Numbered from the stretch's first letter, positions 54,267 through 63,838 are shown. The stretch is DNA of 64,000 nucleotides from Granulicella mallensis (GCF_014203225.1 NZ_JACHIO010000003.1:310001-374000); one strand, 5' to 3'. Notes: a model not told the origin generated them from the letters alone. Numbers and translations: made by a program.

Positions 54267-54950
54267 ATGTTAAATCGACACTGGTTTTCTCTCGCGGCGG
54301 TTTTTGTATTTTTTATTGGCTCATCAGCTCTCTCGCCAACGCCTGCAAGAGTCCGTGGCACAGTCACCATAATCGACGGCGGGAGCCTGACGGTGAAGGA
54401 GCAGGACGGCACGACGCTCACGATAGGCACCGACTCCACCACAAAATACGTCGATGTCGTGCCATCGTCGCTGGATACGATCAAAGTGAACGATCACATT
54501 GGCACCGCCGTCAAAGGTCCTCTCAATCACTTGATCGCAGTCGAGATCGCGTTGGTGCCTGAGACTATGCGTCCTGGAAGAATTGGCTTCTATCCGTGGG
54601 ACTCCTTGCCTGACACGTCGGGGTTTCCTCCACCAGATCGTGCAAGAGCGCACGTGGCCAGCGGCGTTGTTGCCCACATTTCCCGAGCAAGACCTGAGAT
54701 GACGGACACCAACATGACCAACGGCACAGTTTCAGCCGCAGAGAGCAGCCGGATCGGTCGAACACTCACGGTGACCCTAGTCGGAGGAACTTCCGCTGAG
54801 ATCCTGGTTTCGAGGACCGCGCCGGTGGTTCGGTTCATTCCTTCCAGGAGGCTAGCCCTGTCGGCAGGTTCTTCAGTTGTCGTATGGACCAGACCGGATG
54901 GCAAGGCGCGAATTGTTGCGGTCGGCAAAGGGATAAGGCCTCCGATGTGA
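54267..54950 (+). CDS. Exported protein with DUF5666-like repeat
   Basis: A 227-residue secreted protein with a signal peptide (WFSLAAVFVFFIGSSAL). The N-terminal half has the pattern G-T-V-T-I-I-D-G-G-S-L-T-V-K-E-Q-D-G-T-T-L-T-I, T-T-K-Y, D-H-I-G-T-A-V-K, like DUF5666 beta-rich domains; the second half may repeat it (ESSRIGRTLTVTLVGGTS). Function unknown. Likely independent transcription from the MFS gene. Confidence 0.6.
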   Translation: MLNRHWFSLAAVFVFFIGSSALSPTPARVRGTVTIIDGGSLTVKEQDGTTLTIGTDSTTKYVDVVPSSLDTIKVNDHIGTAVKGPLNHLIAVEIALVPETMRPGRIGFYPWDSLPDTSGFPPPDRARAHVASGVVAHISRARPEMTDTNMTNGTVSAAESSRIGRTLTVTLVGGTSAEILVSRTAPVVRFIPSRRLALSAGSSVVVWTRPDGKARIVAVGKGIRPPM

Positions 54951-55067
54951 AGCAGACTCAGAGGGATAGCCGATATCGTAACGACCGCGCCGCCAAGAGC
55001 TACAGCCGCGATCACTGTGTGAATGTATCTGGCGGCCCGGCCCGCCAAGCTAATGGAGTTTTGCTAA

Positions 55068-55916
55068 ATGAGTATGCTCGAGCCGTCCCAAGCACTTCTG
55101 GGGAATATCAAGGACAAGCGCGCTGACGTGACGATCGCTAAAATTACAGTAAAACCAGGAGAATGGAAGACTCCTGCCTCCTCAAACGTTAGTTTAGCGC
55201 TCACATTAAAGCCGACTGCTGCGACGAAGGTAAAGGGCAACCCTCAATATTTGAAGCCTATGCCTATGGGCAACATCTCCCTTTGCCCACTGAATGATTC
55301 ACGGGTATTCGAGTTTACAACGGAGACCGCGTTTGCCCACATAACGCTCAGTGACGCCCTGTTCGCTCCGCTTCTGCAGGGCAGCAGAGTAACAAGGATA
55401 GAGCTTATCAGCCGCGATATTCTTGAAGATGCGACACTGCGCAAAATGGCCGCGGTCCTTCTACAGCAGAAACGAGACTGCTTTCAGGCCGGCGCGTTAT
55501 TTCTCGACAGCATGGCGACAGCGTTATCGTCATATCTTGTTAGCAAATACTCAACTGTTTCGCCCCTGGAAGCGGCAGTCACTGGCGGCCTCGCGCCATC
55601 CACACTTCGGCGCTGTATTGATTTCATCCAAGCGAATCTTTCGAGATCGATCCGTCTCGACGACCTCGCTCGTGAATCTGGGCTGAGTACGTCACATTTG
55701 GTCCGCAGCTTTCGTCAAAGCATCGGAAAAAGTCCATATCAGTATGTCCTCGAACTGCGAACCCAGCGGGCAAAATCGATGATGCAAGAGGGACATCTCG
55801 GACTTACTGACATTGCATTGAGCAGCGGATTTGCCAATCAGCACCATTTGTCACGCGTATTCACAAAACTAGTAGGTATTACGCCCAGCCGGTATCGCGC
55901 AGGTCTGCCTGAATAG
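55068..55916 (+). CDS. AraC-family regulator
   Basis: A 282-residue regulator. The C-terminal two-HTH domain is plain: RCIDFIQANLSRSIRLDDLA, SGLSTSHLVRSFRQSIGKSP, YQYVLELRTQRAKSMMQ, ALSSGFANQHHLSRVF and ITPSRYR. The N-terminal 170 residues form a variable ligand domain not of the AraC sugar type. No adjacent target operator was found. An imperfect GC stem (55030-55047) lies before the start. Confidence 0.92.
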   Translation: MSMLEPSQALLGNIKDKRADVTIAKITVKPGEWKTPASSNVSLALTLKPTAATKVKGNPQYLKPMPMGNISLCPLNDSRVFEFTTETAFAHITLSDALFAPLLQGSRVTRIELISRDILEDATLRKMAAVLLQQKRDCFQAGALFLDSMATALSSYLVSKYSTVSPLEAAVTGGLAPSTLRRCIDFIQANLSRSIRLDDLARESGLSTSHLVRSFRQSIGKSPYQYVLELRTQRAKSMMQEGHLGLTDIALSSGFANQHHLSRVFTKLVGITPSRYRAGLPE

Positions 55917-56028
55917 GGACTGATGATAAATCTCTCTGTGCTCGCAACATATGTCGGCACCTCTTCACCTGTAGTTACATACCAAGCAATGTCTTTCGAT
56001 TGCAAAAGATCAGGATGCGAGAGGTGAT

Positions 56029-56199
56029 ATGCGTAAGAACAATCCTAGCGATGCGGACGCGATGTCCGACTTCTTTCTCCCACTCAATGTTGGCAAGGCC
56101 GTCGTCGTGCGTAGGATCATCCCAACTTTAAACCCGCCTGATGGGTATCCTGCGTTCGGGCCGTTCGTACCTGCCGATTTTCTGCACACATTCCAATAA
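56029..56199 (+). CDS. Small ORF, 56 aa, unknown
   Basis: ATG 56029 follows GAGGTGAT, an unusually good match to the 16S anti-SD. The predicted protein is D/N-rich at the start, then reads SDFFLPLNVGKAVVVRRIIP and a Pro/Phe-rich end. It is not transmembrane and not recognised. Alternatively it is a fragment of a larger decayed gene. Confidence 0.4.
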   Translation: MRKNNPSDADAMSDFFLPLNVGKAVVVRRIIPTLNPPDGYPAFGPFVPADFLHTFQ

Positions 56200-56657
56200 A
56201 GACCCGTTCCCGCTTTGTCAAAGGGACCACTTCGAGCATACATCTGCGACTCGCTAGGTCAACATTCTTTCACATTTGCGTGGAGGCTCAGAACTGTGAA
56301 GGCTACCGTTCCGCCGGACCACAAATTAGAAACTGTCAGTCCGTTGACTGGTTCCATTTCAATACCGATACTCCTCGGTACTGTCAGCCACTCTCATTTG
56401 AGATCGAAGCTATATATACAAAAGAGTTGGCGCTCCATAGAGAAGCCACAACACATACCCGTCGTGCTACCAACGCATTCGACGTCTCCCGGTGCACCGC
56501 ACGATTGGTTGAGTCGAGCAGTTGGCTTGCGGCCTGAGAGCACATTCATATCGCGTACGAGGAAATGGAATTTCACACCGTAAGATGTTGGTTATAACGG
56601 ATACAAAAAGGCAGGAGCAGATACAGTAGGTTACTCCACCGGAAATAGGCTAGGTTA
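56200..56657. other. Intergenic, no credible gene
   Basis: About 460 bp. An open frame at 56215-56583 has no family-like features or ribosome site. Promoter for the downstream acyltransferase gene should lie here. Confidence 0.45.
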
Positions 56658-57953
56658 ATGGCAGTTACGAAACCGCTCCCGTTATCCTCGACCTCTCACC
56701 CTTGTGAATCAGGAGAGAAGCTTTCTGAACTCGGAGGTTTGCAGGAACATTTCTGGTTGGCGGAGCACACCGGATCTCATCTTGCGATACTCGTTGCCGA
56801 GGTCGAAGGTTCCACTACCGTCAACGACTGGCGCGACTCTCTTGCCAGTCTTCAGGTGAAGTATCCCGCGCTCGCCGCTCGGTTACGGAAGCATCCTGGC
56901 GAGAGGCCTTATTTGGAGTCTTTTCCCGAGGTTGTGATGGATTTCGAAGTCTTTTCCTACGAAGTTCATCCCGATTTGGATTCCATTTTGTCTGATCGGA
57001 TAGTCCCATCCTTTGAATTCGGAGATGGGGGACTCGCACGCATCGCGCTTTATCACGGGCCGACAAGGTCGATTGTGGTCATTGCGGCGCATCACGCTGC
57101 GAGCGACGGCAGGACGCTCGTCATGATGATGCGAGACCTGGTTGCCGGAGCGTCGGGAAATGACATTGGTCTCCCACTCCGCGCCTTGCCGCCGTTAACC
57201 GAACTCCTGGGAATGCCCTCACCTGAACCATACACCAACCTGCTGACACTTGAGGAGACCGCGCTTCGTTCCGAACCAGAGCGTCCGGCGGTCAAGGTAA
57301 CTCATCACAAGCTAGGTGCCGACGAGTTTAGTGTGCTCCTAAGCCGTTGCAAGGCAGAGAGCACAACCGTACAAGGGGCGCTCGTCGCAGCCTTCATCCT
57401 TGCGGGACGTGAACTTTCTGAGTTCTGGCGCAGTAGGCCTGTAGTCTGTCTTTCCCCGATCGATTACCGATCGTTGCTCGGTGTCGAAGGCAGTGCAGGT
57501 GTGCCAATTGGCGTACATCCAACAGTTTCAACGCCCGAAGAGACGAAGAAAGGAATTCGTTTTTGGGATCTCGCTCGTGCAACCAAATCAGACATGCTCA
57601 AGTCACAGACTAAGGAAGGCGCTATCGCCGGAGTCGAATACGCCGCAAGGTTTGTGCTGCGCGAAGGTAATCCGTACGACGTACGGACGGTAGATCCCGA
57701 ACATCTCCTCGACCACGACCTCATGGTGAGCAACTATGGAAATTATGGTCACGATATGCAGTTTGGATCACTTATGGTTAGAGCGCTCTATCCGGCAGTC
57801 ACCTTTCCTATGAAGGAGACTCAGAGCATTTCACTACTTACCCTAGATGGTGTACTTCACATAACGCATTCAAGTCGTACGCGCCTTACAGGGCTTTGGG
57901 ATCATGCCCGGGAGCTGTTGATTGCGGCAAGTACAGAAACAGTGTCTAAATAG
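56658..57953 (+). CDS. Condensation/PapA-like acyltransferase, stand-alone
   Basis: A 431-residue protein of the chloramphenicol acetyltransferase-like fold as used by NRPS condensation domains and PapA-type acyltransferases. The active site is IAAHHAASDGRTL (HHxxxDG), near residue 145. The second half has N-Y-G-N-Y-G-H and a D-G-V-L-H-I-T-H-S segment, typical of PapA/WES proteins. There is no carrier or A domain nearby, so it probably moves an acyl group between small molecules. It is 45 kb from the NRPS cluster and not obviously part of it. Confidence 0.82.
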   Translation: MAVTKPLPLSSTSHPCESGEKLSELGGLQEHFWLAEHTGSHLAILVAEVEGSTTVNDWRDSLASLQVKYPALAARLRKHPGERPYLESFPEVVMDFEVFSYEVHPDLDSILSDRIVPSFEFGDGGLARIALYHGPTRSIVVIAAHHAASDGRTLVMMMRDLVAGASGNDIGLPLRALPPLTELLGMPSPEPYTNLLTLEETALRSEPERPAVKVTHHKLGADEFSVLLSRCKAESTTVQGALVAAFILAGRELSEFWRSRPVVCLSPIDYRSLLGVEGSAGVPIGVHPTVSTPEETKKGIRFWDLARATKSDMLKSQTKEGAIAGVEYAARFVLREGNPYDVRTVDPEHLLDHDLMVSNYGNYGHDMQFGSLMVRALYPAVTFPMKETQSISLLTLDGVLHITHSSRTRLTGLWDHARELLIAASTETVSK

Positions 57954-58283
57954 ACGTAATTGAGACCGCTGCCGGTGCTCACGGCGAGAGCACATAACAG
58001 AGATTTCAAACACTTGAACTGTGCTACGGAATAGAGCCAGGAGGAAAAAGCACCACCTGGGATCACTCGATGCTGTGTCTCAATTTGCGAGTACAAAGCT
58101 GCTTCCCAATTTCCGTCCGGATAGAACATGACGCACGGAAGCCCCCTTCCTACTTGGCATCTCGTCTGGGAGCGGGTTGCAATGTATCTACACCCCCGAC
58201 TTGTCACGTAAGACGATAGCTCGCTGGCAAGAGAGGTTTGTCGAAAACGACTCGGAGGTCCCGAGACGCAAAAGGAGAATAGC
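57954..58283. other. Intergenic, no credible gene
   Basis: A short GTGCTC/GAGCAC stem near 57975 could be a weak terminator for the acyltransferase gene. Otherwise nothing recognisable. Confidence 0.4.
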
Positions 58284-58991
58284 TTGGCAACGTTCGTTCT
58301 CGTACATGGAGCCTTTCATGGAAGTTGGTCTTGGAAACGGGTGCGCAATGCACTCCAAGCCGCCGGGCATGAGGTATTCACTCCCACGCTTACAGGACTT
58401 GGCGAGCGGTCCCACCTCAACTCGCCGAACGTCAATCTTTCTACCCATATATTAGATGTGATCAATCTCATCAAATGGGAAGAGCTATCGAACGTGGTTC
58501 TATGTGGTCACTCCTATGGTGGTTGCGTGATCAGCGGCGCGGCCGAGCAGTTGAACAGCTCTATACGTGCATTGGTGTATGTCGAAGGGTTTGTGCTCGA
58601 AGACGGCGAGTCTCTTATGGACCTTTTTCCTCGTGAGCAGGTAAACCAAGCAAGACAGCAGGCACAGACTGCCGGAGATGGCTGGAAGATCCTTCCGTTT
58701 CCCGCAAGTGTTCTTGGTACGAATTCAGCAGACGTTGATTGGGTAGATGCACAACTGACTCCCCAACCAATCGCTTCATTTGAAGAACCGCTTCTGTTTG
58801 CCAAAAGATCTCCAGAGGTTGCAGATATCCTCCACATTCTAGCGACCGGTTACGAGTCGCCGTTTCCGATTGCAGCTGCGCACGAACGCGCTAAAAAGAG
58901 AGGCTGGGCTACTCGCACCGTCTCCTGTGGACACGAAGTTATGCTTGATCGCCCCGATGATCTGACTAAACTACTTCTGGAATACGTCTGA
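58284..58991 (+). CDS. Alpha/beta hydrolase
   Basis: A 235-residue hydrolase with HGAFHGSWSW after the first strand, nucleophile elbow LCGHSYGGCV (Ser) and a catalytic His in VSCGHEVML. Similar to small salicylate-esterase-like enzymes. The start codon is TTG at 58284 with AGGAGA 6 nt upstream. Not closely linked to other genes; a decayed DinB copy follows. Confidence 0.9.
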   Translation: MATFVLVHGAFHGSWSWKRVRNALQAAGHEVFTPTLTGLGERSHLNSPNVNLSTHILDVINLIKWEELSNVVLCGHSYGGCVISGAAEQLNSSIRALVYVEGFVLEDGESLMDLFPREQVNQARQQAQTAGDGWKILPFPASVLGTNSADVDWVDAQLTPQPIASFEEPLLFAKRSPEVADILHILATGYESPFPIAAAHERAKKRGWATRTVSCGHEVMLDRPDDLTKLLLEYV

Positions 58992-59019
58992 CGCAATCTA
59001 GAAAAGGTTGAGAGCGATG

Positions 59020-59285
59020 GACCGTTACAAGGCCAGATCTGGGCGTCCAGGATTCATTCAACGGCGCTGTACTCGAGCGAATGTTTGTTGAGATGAAACG
59101 GGAGTGACCAACGGGCTTCTTGCGATTGTCCCCGCAGATTTACTCAAAAGACCAAAGTCATATCCGAGCAGGATTGTGCAAGAGAGGCGCTGCGAGATCG
59201 CCTTTCTGTCCTCAACAATGCCACGGCTAATAGGATGCCCCATGCTGGTTAGATCCGTTTGGTTGTGAAGCCCCGATCATGACAC
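59020..59285 (+). pseudogene. Decayed copy of the DinB-family gene
   Basis: Matches the second half of the gene at 49406-49903 at nucleotide level: GGATTCATTC, GCGAATGTTTG, CGGGCTTCTTGC-like, GAGCAGGATT and the final TCATGACAC recur in the same order. Stops and indels break every frame. Confidence 0.75.
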
Positions 59286-59374
59286 CCTGAATCGGGCATC
59301 AAGGCCGATTGCTCAGAAACGCTGCGTATGAACTAAAAGACATCTGGAGTCCAACCGTCAAGGGAGGAATTCAT

Positions 59375-60391
59375 TTGAAAGGTTGGAAATTAATGGCCAT
59401 TGCCCGTATGAAGGTTTCAAACTTTTTTGATCAATGTACTTACCGCAAGCATCACCGATGGATACGGCTGCAGTTCTTGATAGCGGCACTGATTGCTGCC
59501 GCAGTGCCGCTGGCGCGCGCAATGCCCCAGGATTCTCCGCGGAGCGAGATAGTAAACGTCGAAGCGCTGATGACCCGCGTCGGGCCACCGTCTCCCTTGG
59601 CCATCAAAGAATTTAAGAATGCGGGAATGGAAGGCGTTAGACCACACACATTGACGGCTTCCGAGAGAACAACGGTGGAGGTCACTCTTGCTTCACTCCC
59701 GCTCTTGACCAGACGTGTGCTTGAGAAGAAGCTGCATTATCTGGCATTCGTCGACGGCATTCCGGGTGAAGGCACCGGGCTTACTTCCCCTGTTGCAAAG
59801 ACAGGGCTCTATGACATCACGCTTCGCGCCAGCATTTTGGACGAGCCGCTCTCGATCTTTCTGACAACCAAAGAGCGCAGACTGTTTACCAATGATGGTA
59901 CGGGGCTCACAGTCATGGTGAGTGGGACAGGTACCGATGCTTTGACCTACGTGCTGCTGCATGAGTCCGCGCACGTAGTGGATAACAGTTGCGGCATCAC
60001 GGCTAACCCTCGCAGCCGGTTTGTTGCCGACATCTGGGCGAGTCAAAAACGATTTGTGCCTCGTCTGGAGGCCTCGGTCGTGGCGGCGACGGCCTTTCAC
60101 GGAGGACGTCCGCTTAGGATTGGACAGGCTGCAGCGGTGTACGACGCGATGGCGCAGACAGGATTTGTGAGCTTGTATGCAACGCACGGCTCACTGGACG
60201 ATTTTGCGGAGCTCGTTGCCTGGCGCGAGATACTGGTCCAACATCAGGGTAACCTCGTCATCGAAGTGAAGGATGCGAGTGGAAAGAGCTTGAGGCGGTG
60301 GGAGCCGCTGACTTTCCCTGAAGTGCAGAAGCGCTTTGAGGATGTAGACAAGCTTCGTGCGTCGCCAGCAACCTGCCGCGGTGTGGTCTAA
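59375..60391 (+). CDS. Exported putative zinc metallopeptidase, unknown family
   Basis: About 338 residues. GGGAGG lies 7 nt before the TTG at 59375; other possible starts are ATG 59393 and ATG 59408. A hydrophobic segment (LQFLIAALIAAAVPLARA) about 35 residues in looks like a signal peptide. YVLLHESAHVVDNS near residue 195 carries an HExxH zinc motif. No other family landmark is obvious, and the frame ends without further domains. Peptidase activity is inference. Confidence 0.65.
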   Translation: MKGWKLMAIARMKVSNFFDQCTYRKHHRWIRLQFLIAALIAAAVPLARAMPQDSPRSEIVNVEALMTRVGPPSPLAIKEFKNAGMEGVRPHTLTASERTTVEVTLASLPLLTRRVLEKKLHYLAFVDGIPGEGTGLTSPVAKTGLYDITLRASILDEPLSIFLTTKERRLFTNDGTGLTVMVSGTGTDALTYVLLHESAHVVDNSCGITANPRSRFVADIWASQKRFVPRLEASVVAATAFHGGRPLRIGQAAAVYDAMAQTGFVSLYATHGSLDDFAELVAWREILVQHQGNLVIEVKDASGKSLRRWEPLTFPEVQKRFEDVDKLRASPATCRGVV

Positions 60392-60705
60392 AGGGAGACA
60401 TGTATTTAGACGATTACGTTCGCGTGTTGCAGACGGCTGGAGCCCAACGTCCTGCCTGGACGATTTCATCTCACCGAGTCATCCATATCAGCCAAATGAA
60501 GAAGAGTCGATGGCACCAGATTGCTTTACAGAAAGGCGATCGGCGGTAGACCCTCCCCAGCGTCCAGCAATTGGCAATGGAGAAAAGAGACCGAAGCATC
60601 GGATCACAGCAAATAAATCAATGGCACGTAGTTTGTGGCGCACTCTGCATTCCAACTGGCGCAGTATGCATAACGCTGCCTTTCAGAAACTTCTAACTTA
60701 GCCTT
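60392..60705. other. Upstream region of the alcohol dehydrogenase gene
   Basis: About 310 bp. It may contain a 49-codon frame (60400-60549), not recognised. The AraC-type repeats at 60636-60671 are the only clear feature. Confidence 0.4.
60636..60671 (+). promoter_or_regulatory. Direct repeat, probable AraC-type operator
   Basis: TGGCGCACTCTGCAT (60636-60650) and TGGCGCAGTATGCAT (60657-60671) match at 13 of 15 positions with a 21-bp period, two helical turns, as expected for an AraC-family dimer site. It lies 35 bp before the dehydrogenase start. Confidence 0.7.
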
Positions 60706-61764
60706 ATGTTCGATACAAAAGCCTACTCCGCTACGAGTGAAACATCGCCGCTGGCCTCCTCTGTGATCGCGCGGCGCGATCCCACCGACATCGACGTGCA
60801 GATCGAGATTCTCTTCTGCGGCGTATGTCATTCTGACCTTCACTACGCGCGCAACGAATGGAAGGACGTCCTTCCCACCATGTACCCCTGCGTTCCGGGT
60901 CATGAGATCGTCGGTCGTGTCACAAAGATCGGACCTGCCGTAACCAAGTTCAAAGAGGGCGACATCGTCGGCGTCGGCTGCCTCGTCGACTCCGACCGGA
61001 CCTGCACTTCGTGCCAGGCTGGCACCGAGCAGTTCTGCCAGCACATGACGATGACGTACGGTTCCATGGATAAGCACACCGGTAAGCCCACCTATGGAGG
61101 CTATTCCGAGAGCATCGTTGTGGATGAGCACTTCGTCGTCCGCATTCCTGACAACCTTGATCTTGCCGCCGTCGCTCCGCTGCTTTGTGCAGGCATCACA
61201 ACCTACTCGCCCCTTCACCACTGGGGAGTCACCAAGGGCAAGAAGGTTGGCATCGTCGGTCTGGGCGGCCTTGGCCATATGGGAGTGAAGTTTGCCCAAG
61301 CATTTGGCGCATACACGGTCGTCTTCACCACGTCCCCCAGCAAAGTGCAGGATGCTGTACGTCTCGGTGCGGATGAGGTCGTCATCTCGAGCGATCCCGC
61401 GCAGATGCAGAAGCACGCTGGCTCTTTTGACTTCATTCTCGACTGCGTAGCTGCAGACCACGATATCAACGCCTACATCCAGCTCCTCACTGTCGACGGC
61501 AACATCACTCTTGTCGGCGCACCGGAGAAGCCTCTCAGCTTCTATTCATTCGGTCTCATCTTCGGCCGCCGCAGCATCTCAGGCTCGCCTATCGGAGGCA
61601 TCGCGGAGACGCAGGAAATGCTCGACTTCTGCGGTCAGCACAACATCACCGCCGATGTTGAAGTTATCCCGATCCAGAAGATTAATGAAGCCTACGACCG
61701 TCTGCTCAAATCAGATGTAAAGTATCGTTTCTGCATCGATATGGCATCACTCAAGTCCGAATAA
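60706..61764 (+). CDS. Zinc-dependent alcohol dehydrogenase (cinnamyl alcohol/YahK type)
   Basis: A 352-residue zinc MDR enzyme that reduces aldehydes with NADPH. Catalytic zinc ligands: C41/H42 in CGVCHSDLH and H66/E67 in PGHEIVG. Structural zinc cysteines are seen at C100, C103 and C111, with others nearby. The cofactor loop is GLGGLGHMG at 185-193. The TTSP after the loop suits NADPH. It starts a two-gene unit with the AraC regulator, 6 bp apart. Confidence 0.93.
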   Translation: MFDTKAYSATSETSPLASSVIARRDPTDIDVQIEILFCGVCHSDLHYARNEWKDVLPTMYPCVPGHEIVGRVTKIGPAVTKFKEGDIVGVGCLVDSDRTCTSCQAGTEQFCQHMTMTYGSMDKHTGKPTYGGYSESIVVDEHFVVRIPDNLDLAAVAPLLCAGITTYSPLHHWGVTKGKKVGIVGLGGLGHMGVKFAQAFGAYTVVFTTSPSKVQDAVRLGADEVVISSDPAQMQKHAGSFDFILDCVAADHDINAYIQLLTVDGNITLVGAPEKPLSFYSFGLIFGRRSISGSPIGGIAETQEMLDFCGQHNITADVEVIPIQKINEAYDRLLKSDVKYRFCIDMASLKSE

Positions 61765-61770
61765 CTCTCC

Positions 61771-62766
61771 ATGACAAAATACTTCCGTGTCACCGGTATG
61801 CTTCGGCCCCGCCTAGAAGAACTCGAAATCCCCGTGCCTGCGGTTCTACGCAGGGCGGGGCTTCCGCATAATTTCTTCGAGCAGACGCGCATCCTTGTCT
61901 CGACTGAGCAGCTCTTTGCTCTCTGGGACGCCATCGGTTTTGTCAGTAACGATCCCGCCGTCGGTGTAAAGCTCAGTTCAGAGAGCAGAATCGAACGCTT
62001 CGACCCCATCGCCCTCTCCACTCTGACAAATGAGAACTTCTTCGCTGCAGTTCGCCACATTGCACGCTACAAAAGCCTTTGTGCGCCGGAGGAGATTATT
62101 CACCAGGAAGAAGGCAATGAGTGGAGCATTCAGTTCCGCTGGACACTGGCACTCGACACAGATCCGCAGGTATTTCTCGAGGCCTGCTTCGCATGGATGC
62201 TCAACATCGCACGTCACGGTACCGGCACCCGTATCTCTCCACTGCGTCTTGAGTTTGTTCAGCCGCGCAGCCATGTCCGCGAACTCGAACGTCACTTTGG
62301 CTGCCCCGTTCACTGTAACGCGCCGCGCAACGCACTCATCTTTCGCGCCTCCGACGCACTTATCCCTTTCATCACACGCAATGCGGAACTGCTGGATGCT
62401 CTCGCACCAGAATTTGAGCAGTCCCTCAAATTGAACAAAGAAGACAACAGTTTCATCGAACTCGTGGGCAATGCCATCCGCAGCCGTCTCACTGGTCGCC
62501 GCCCCGTGATCGAAGAGATTGCGCGCGACCTGCACGTCAGCTCCCGAACGATGCAGCGCCGACTCAAAGAGGCGGGTTCCAGCTTTCAAGGTGTGCTTGA
62601 TCAGGCCCGACACCAGATGGCCCGCTACTACCTGAAGAACTCCGTACTCGAACTCAACGAAGCCGCCTATCTTCTCGGTTACGAAGATGGAAACTCCTTC
62701 GTCCGGGCCTTTCGCATTTGGGAAGGTGTCCCACCAGGTCTCTGGCGTGAAGAGAACCGCGCGTAA
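61771..62766 (+). CDS. AraC-family regulator with Arabinose_bd-type N-terminal domain
   Basis: A 331-residue OruR/VirF-like regulator: the N-terminal domain (about 1-210) has VLRRAGLPHNFFEQTR and an FDPIALSTLT segment, as in Arabinose_bd proteins. The C-terminal HTH is IEEIARDLHVSSRTMQRRL, EAGSSFQGVLDQARHQMARY and AAYLLGYEDGNSFVRAF. The start is 6 bp after the dehydrogenase stop. It most likely binds the repeats at 60636-60671. Confidence 0.93.
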   Translation: MTKYFRVTGMLRPRLEELEIPVPAVLRRAGLPHNFFEQTRILVSTEQLFALWDAIGFVSNDPAVGVKLSSESRIERFDPIALSTLTNENFFAAVRHIARYKSLCAPEEIIHQEEGNEWSIQFRWTLALDTDPQVFLEACFAWMLNIARHGTGTRISPLRLEFVQPRSHVRELERHFGCPVHCNAPRNALIFRASDALIPFITRNAELLDALAPEFEQSLKLNKEDNSFIELVGNAIRSRLTGRRPVIEEIARDLHVSSRTMQRRLKEAGSSFQGVLDQARHQMARYYLKNSVLELNEAAYLLGYEDGNSFVRAFRIWEGVPPGLWREENRA

Positions 62767-62842
62767 ATACCGTGCAATAGATTTCCGGCCAACGAGTTCT
62801 CAAATTCCTGGCGATAATACCGAACGAAGGGCATGAGGAAAC

Positions 62843-63838
62843 ATGAACACTGCATCACGCGAGATCCGGCTGGCAAGCCGTCCTGAAGGTACGCCAACAC
62901 TCGATAACTTTAAATTGGCTGAAGTTGAGCTCAATACGCTGGCTGACGGGCATGTGCGCGTACGCAACCAATGGATGTCGGTCGATCCCTACATGCGCGG
63001 GCGTATGCGTGACTACGAAAGCTACTTGCCTCCATTCCAGATTGGAAAAGCGCTGGAAGGCGCGGCGGTCGGTCAAGTGATCGAATCGAACAACGCTGAG
63101 TTCCACGTTGGAGATACCGTGCTGTCGATGCTGGGCTGGCGGGAGGTGTTCGATGCTGCACCGCAGGCCCTGCGTAAGCCATCGGTCCCCGTAGCCTCCC
63201 CGGAGATGTACCTTGGTATCTGCGGTAACACCGGTCATACCGCGTACATTGGTCTAACGGAAGTCATCCGTCTCAAACAGGGCGAGACGATATTCGTTTC
63301 CGCAGCCGCCGGCGCTGTTGGTTCCGTCGTCTGCCAGATTGCTCTATTGCTTGGCGCAACAGTCATCGCCTCAGCTGGCGGCGCGGACAAGGTGGAGTAT
63401 GTTCGCAGTCTAGGCGTCGAACGAATCATTGATTACAAGAGCACGAACGACCTCACACAGATTGTACGTAAGCTTGCGCCGCAAGGCATCGATGCTTATT
63501 TCGACAATGTTGGTGGCGAACATCTGGATGCTGCGTTAGCCTCTGCACGTAACTTTGCCCGCTTTGCTCTCTGCGGCATGATCTCCGGCTACAGCGGCGC
63601 TGGCACACAACCACAGAACCTATTGATGGCCATCGAAAAACGCCTACTTCTGCAAGGCTTTCTTGTCTCCGACCATCTCGCCGGCCGTGCCGCATTCATC
63701 GAACAGATGAACCAATGGATTGAAAGTGGTGAGGTCATCGCAAAAAACACCTTGGAGTTCGGCATCGAGCAGGCTCCCGCTGCATTTCTTCAACTCTTCT
63801 CCGGAGCGAACGTAGGCAAGGTGCTCGTCGGACTATGA
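62843..63838 (+). CDS. MDR-family NADP-dependent oxidoreductase (CurA/LTB4 dehydrogenase type)
   Basis: A 331-residue zinc-free MDR. The N-terminal part has WMSVDPYMRGRM, typical of the CurA/leukotriene B4 12-hydroxydehydrogenase group. The cofactor loop is AAAGAVGSVVCQIA, followed by SAGG and IDYKS. It then has FDNVGGEHLDAAL. Probably reduces the double bond of alpha,beta-unsaturated carbonyls. Same strand as the AraC gene, 76 bp apart. Confidence 0.92.
   Translation: MNTASREIRLASRPEGTPTLDNFKLAEVELNTLADGHVRVRNQWMSVDPYMRGRMRDYESYLPPFQIGKALEGAAVGQVIESNNAEFHVGDTVLSMLGWREVFDAAPQALRKPSVPVASPEMYLGICGNTGHTAYIGLTEVIRLKQGETIFVSAAAGAVGSVVCQIALLLGATVIASAGGADKVEYVRSLGVERIIDYKSTNDLTQIVRKLAPQGIDAYFDNVGGEHLDAALASARNFARFALCGMISGYSGAGTQPQNLLMAIEKRLLLQGFLVSDHLAGRAAFIEQMNQWIESGEVIAKNTLEFGIEQAPAAFLQLFSGANVGKVLVGL

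Noticed and set aside
56215-56583. 122-codon open frame before the acyltransferase gene
   Set aside because: No ribosome site, no family-like segment, and codon use unlike neighbours.
57902-58207. Minus-strand 101-codon frame in the 58-kb gap
   Set aside because: No recognisable sequence and it overlaps the end of a well-supported gene.
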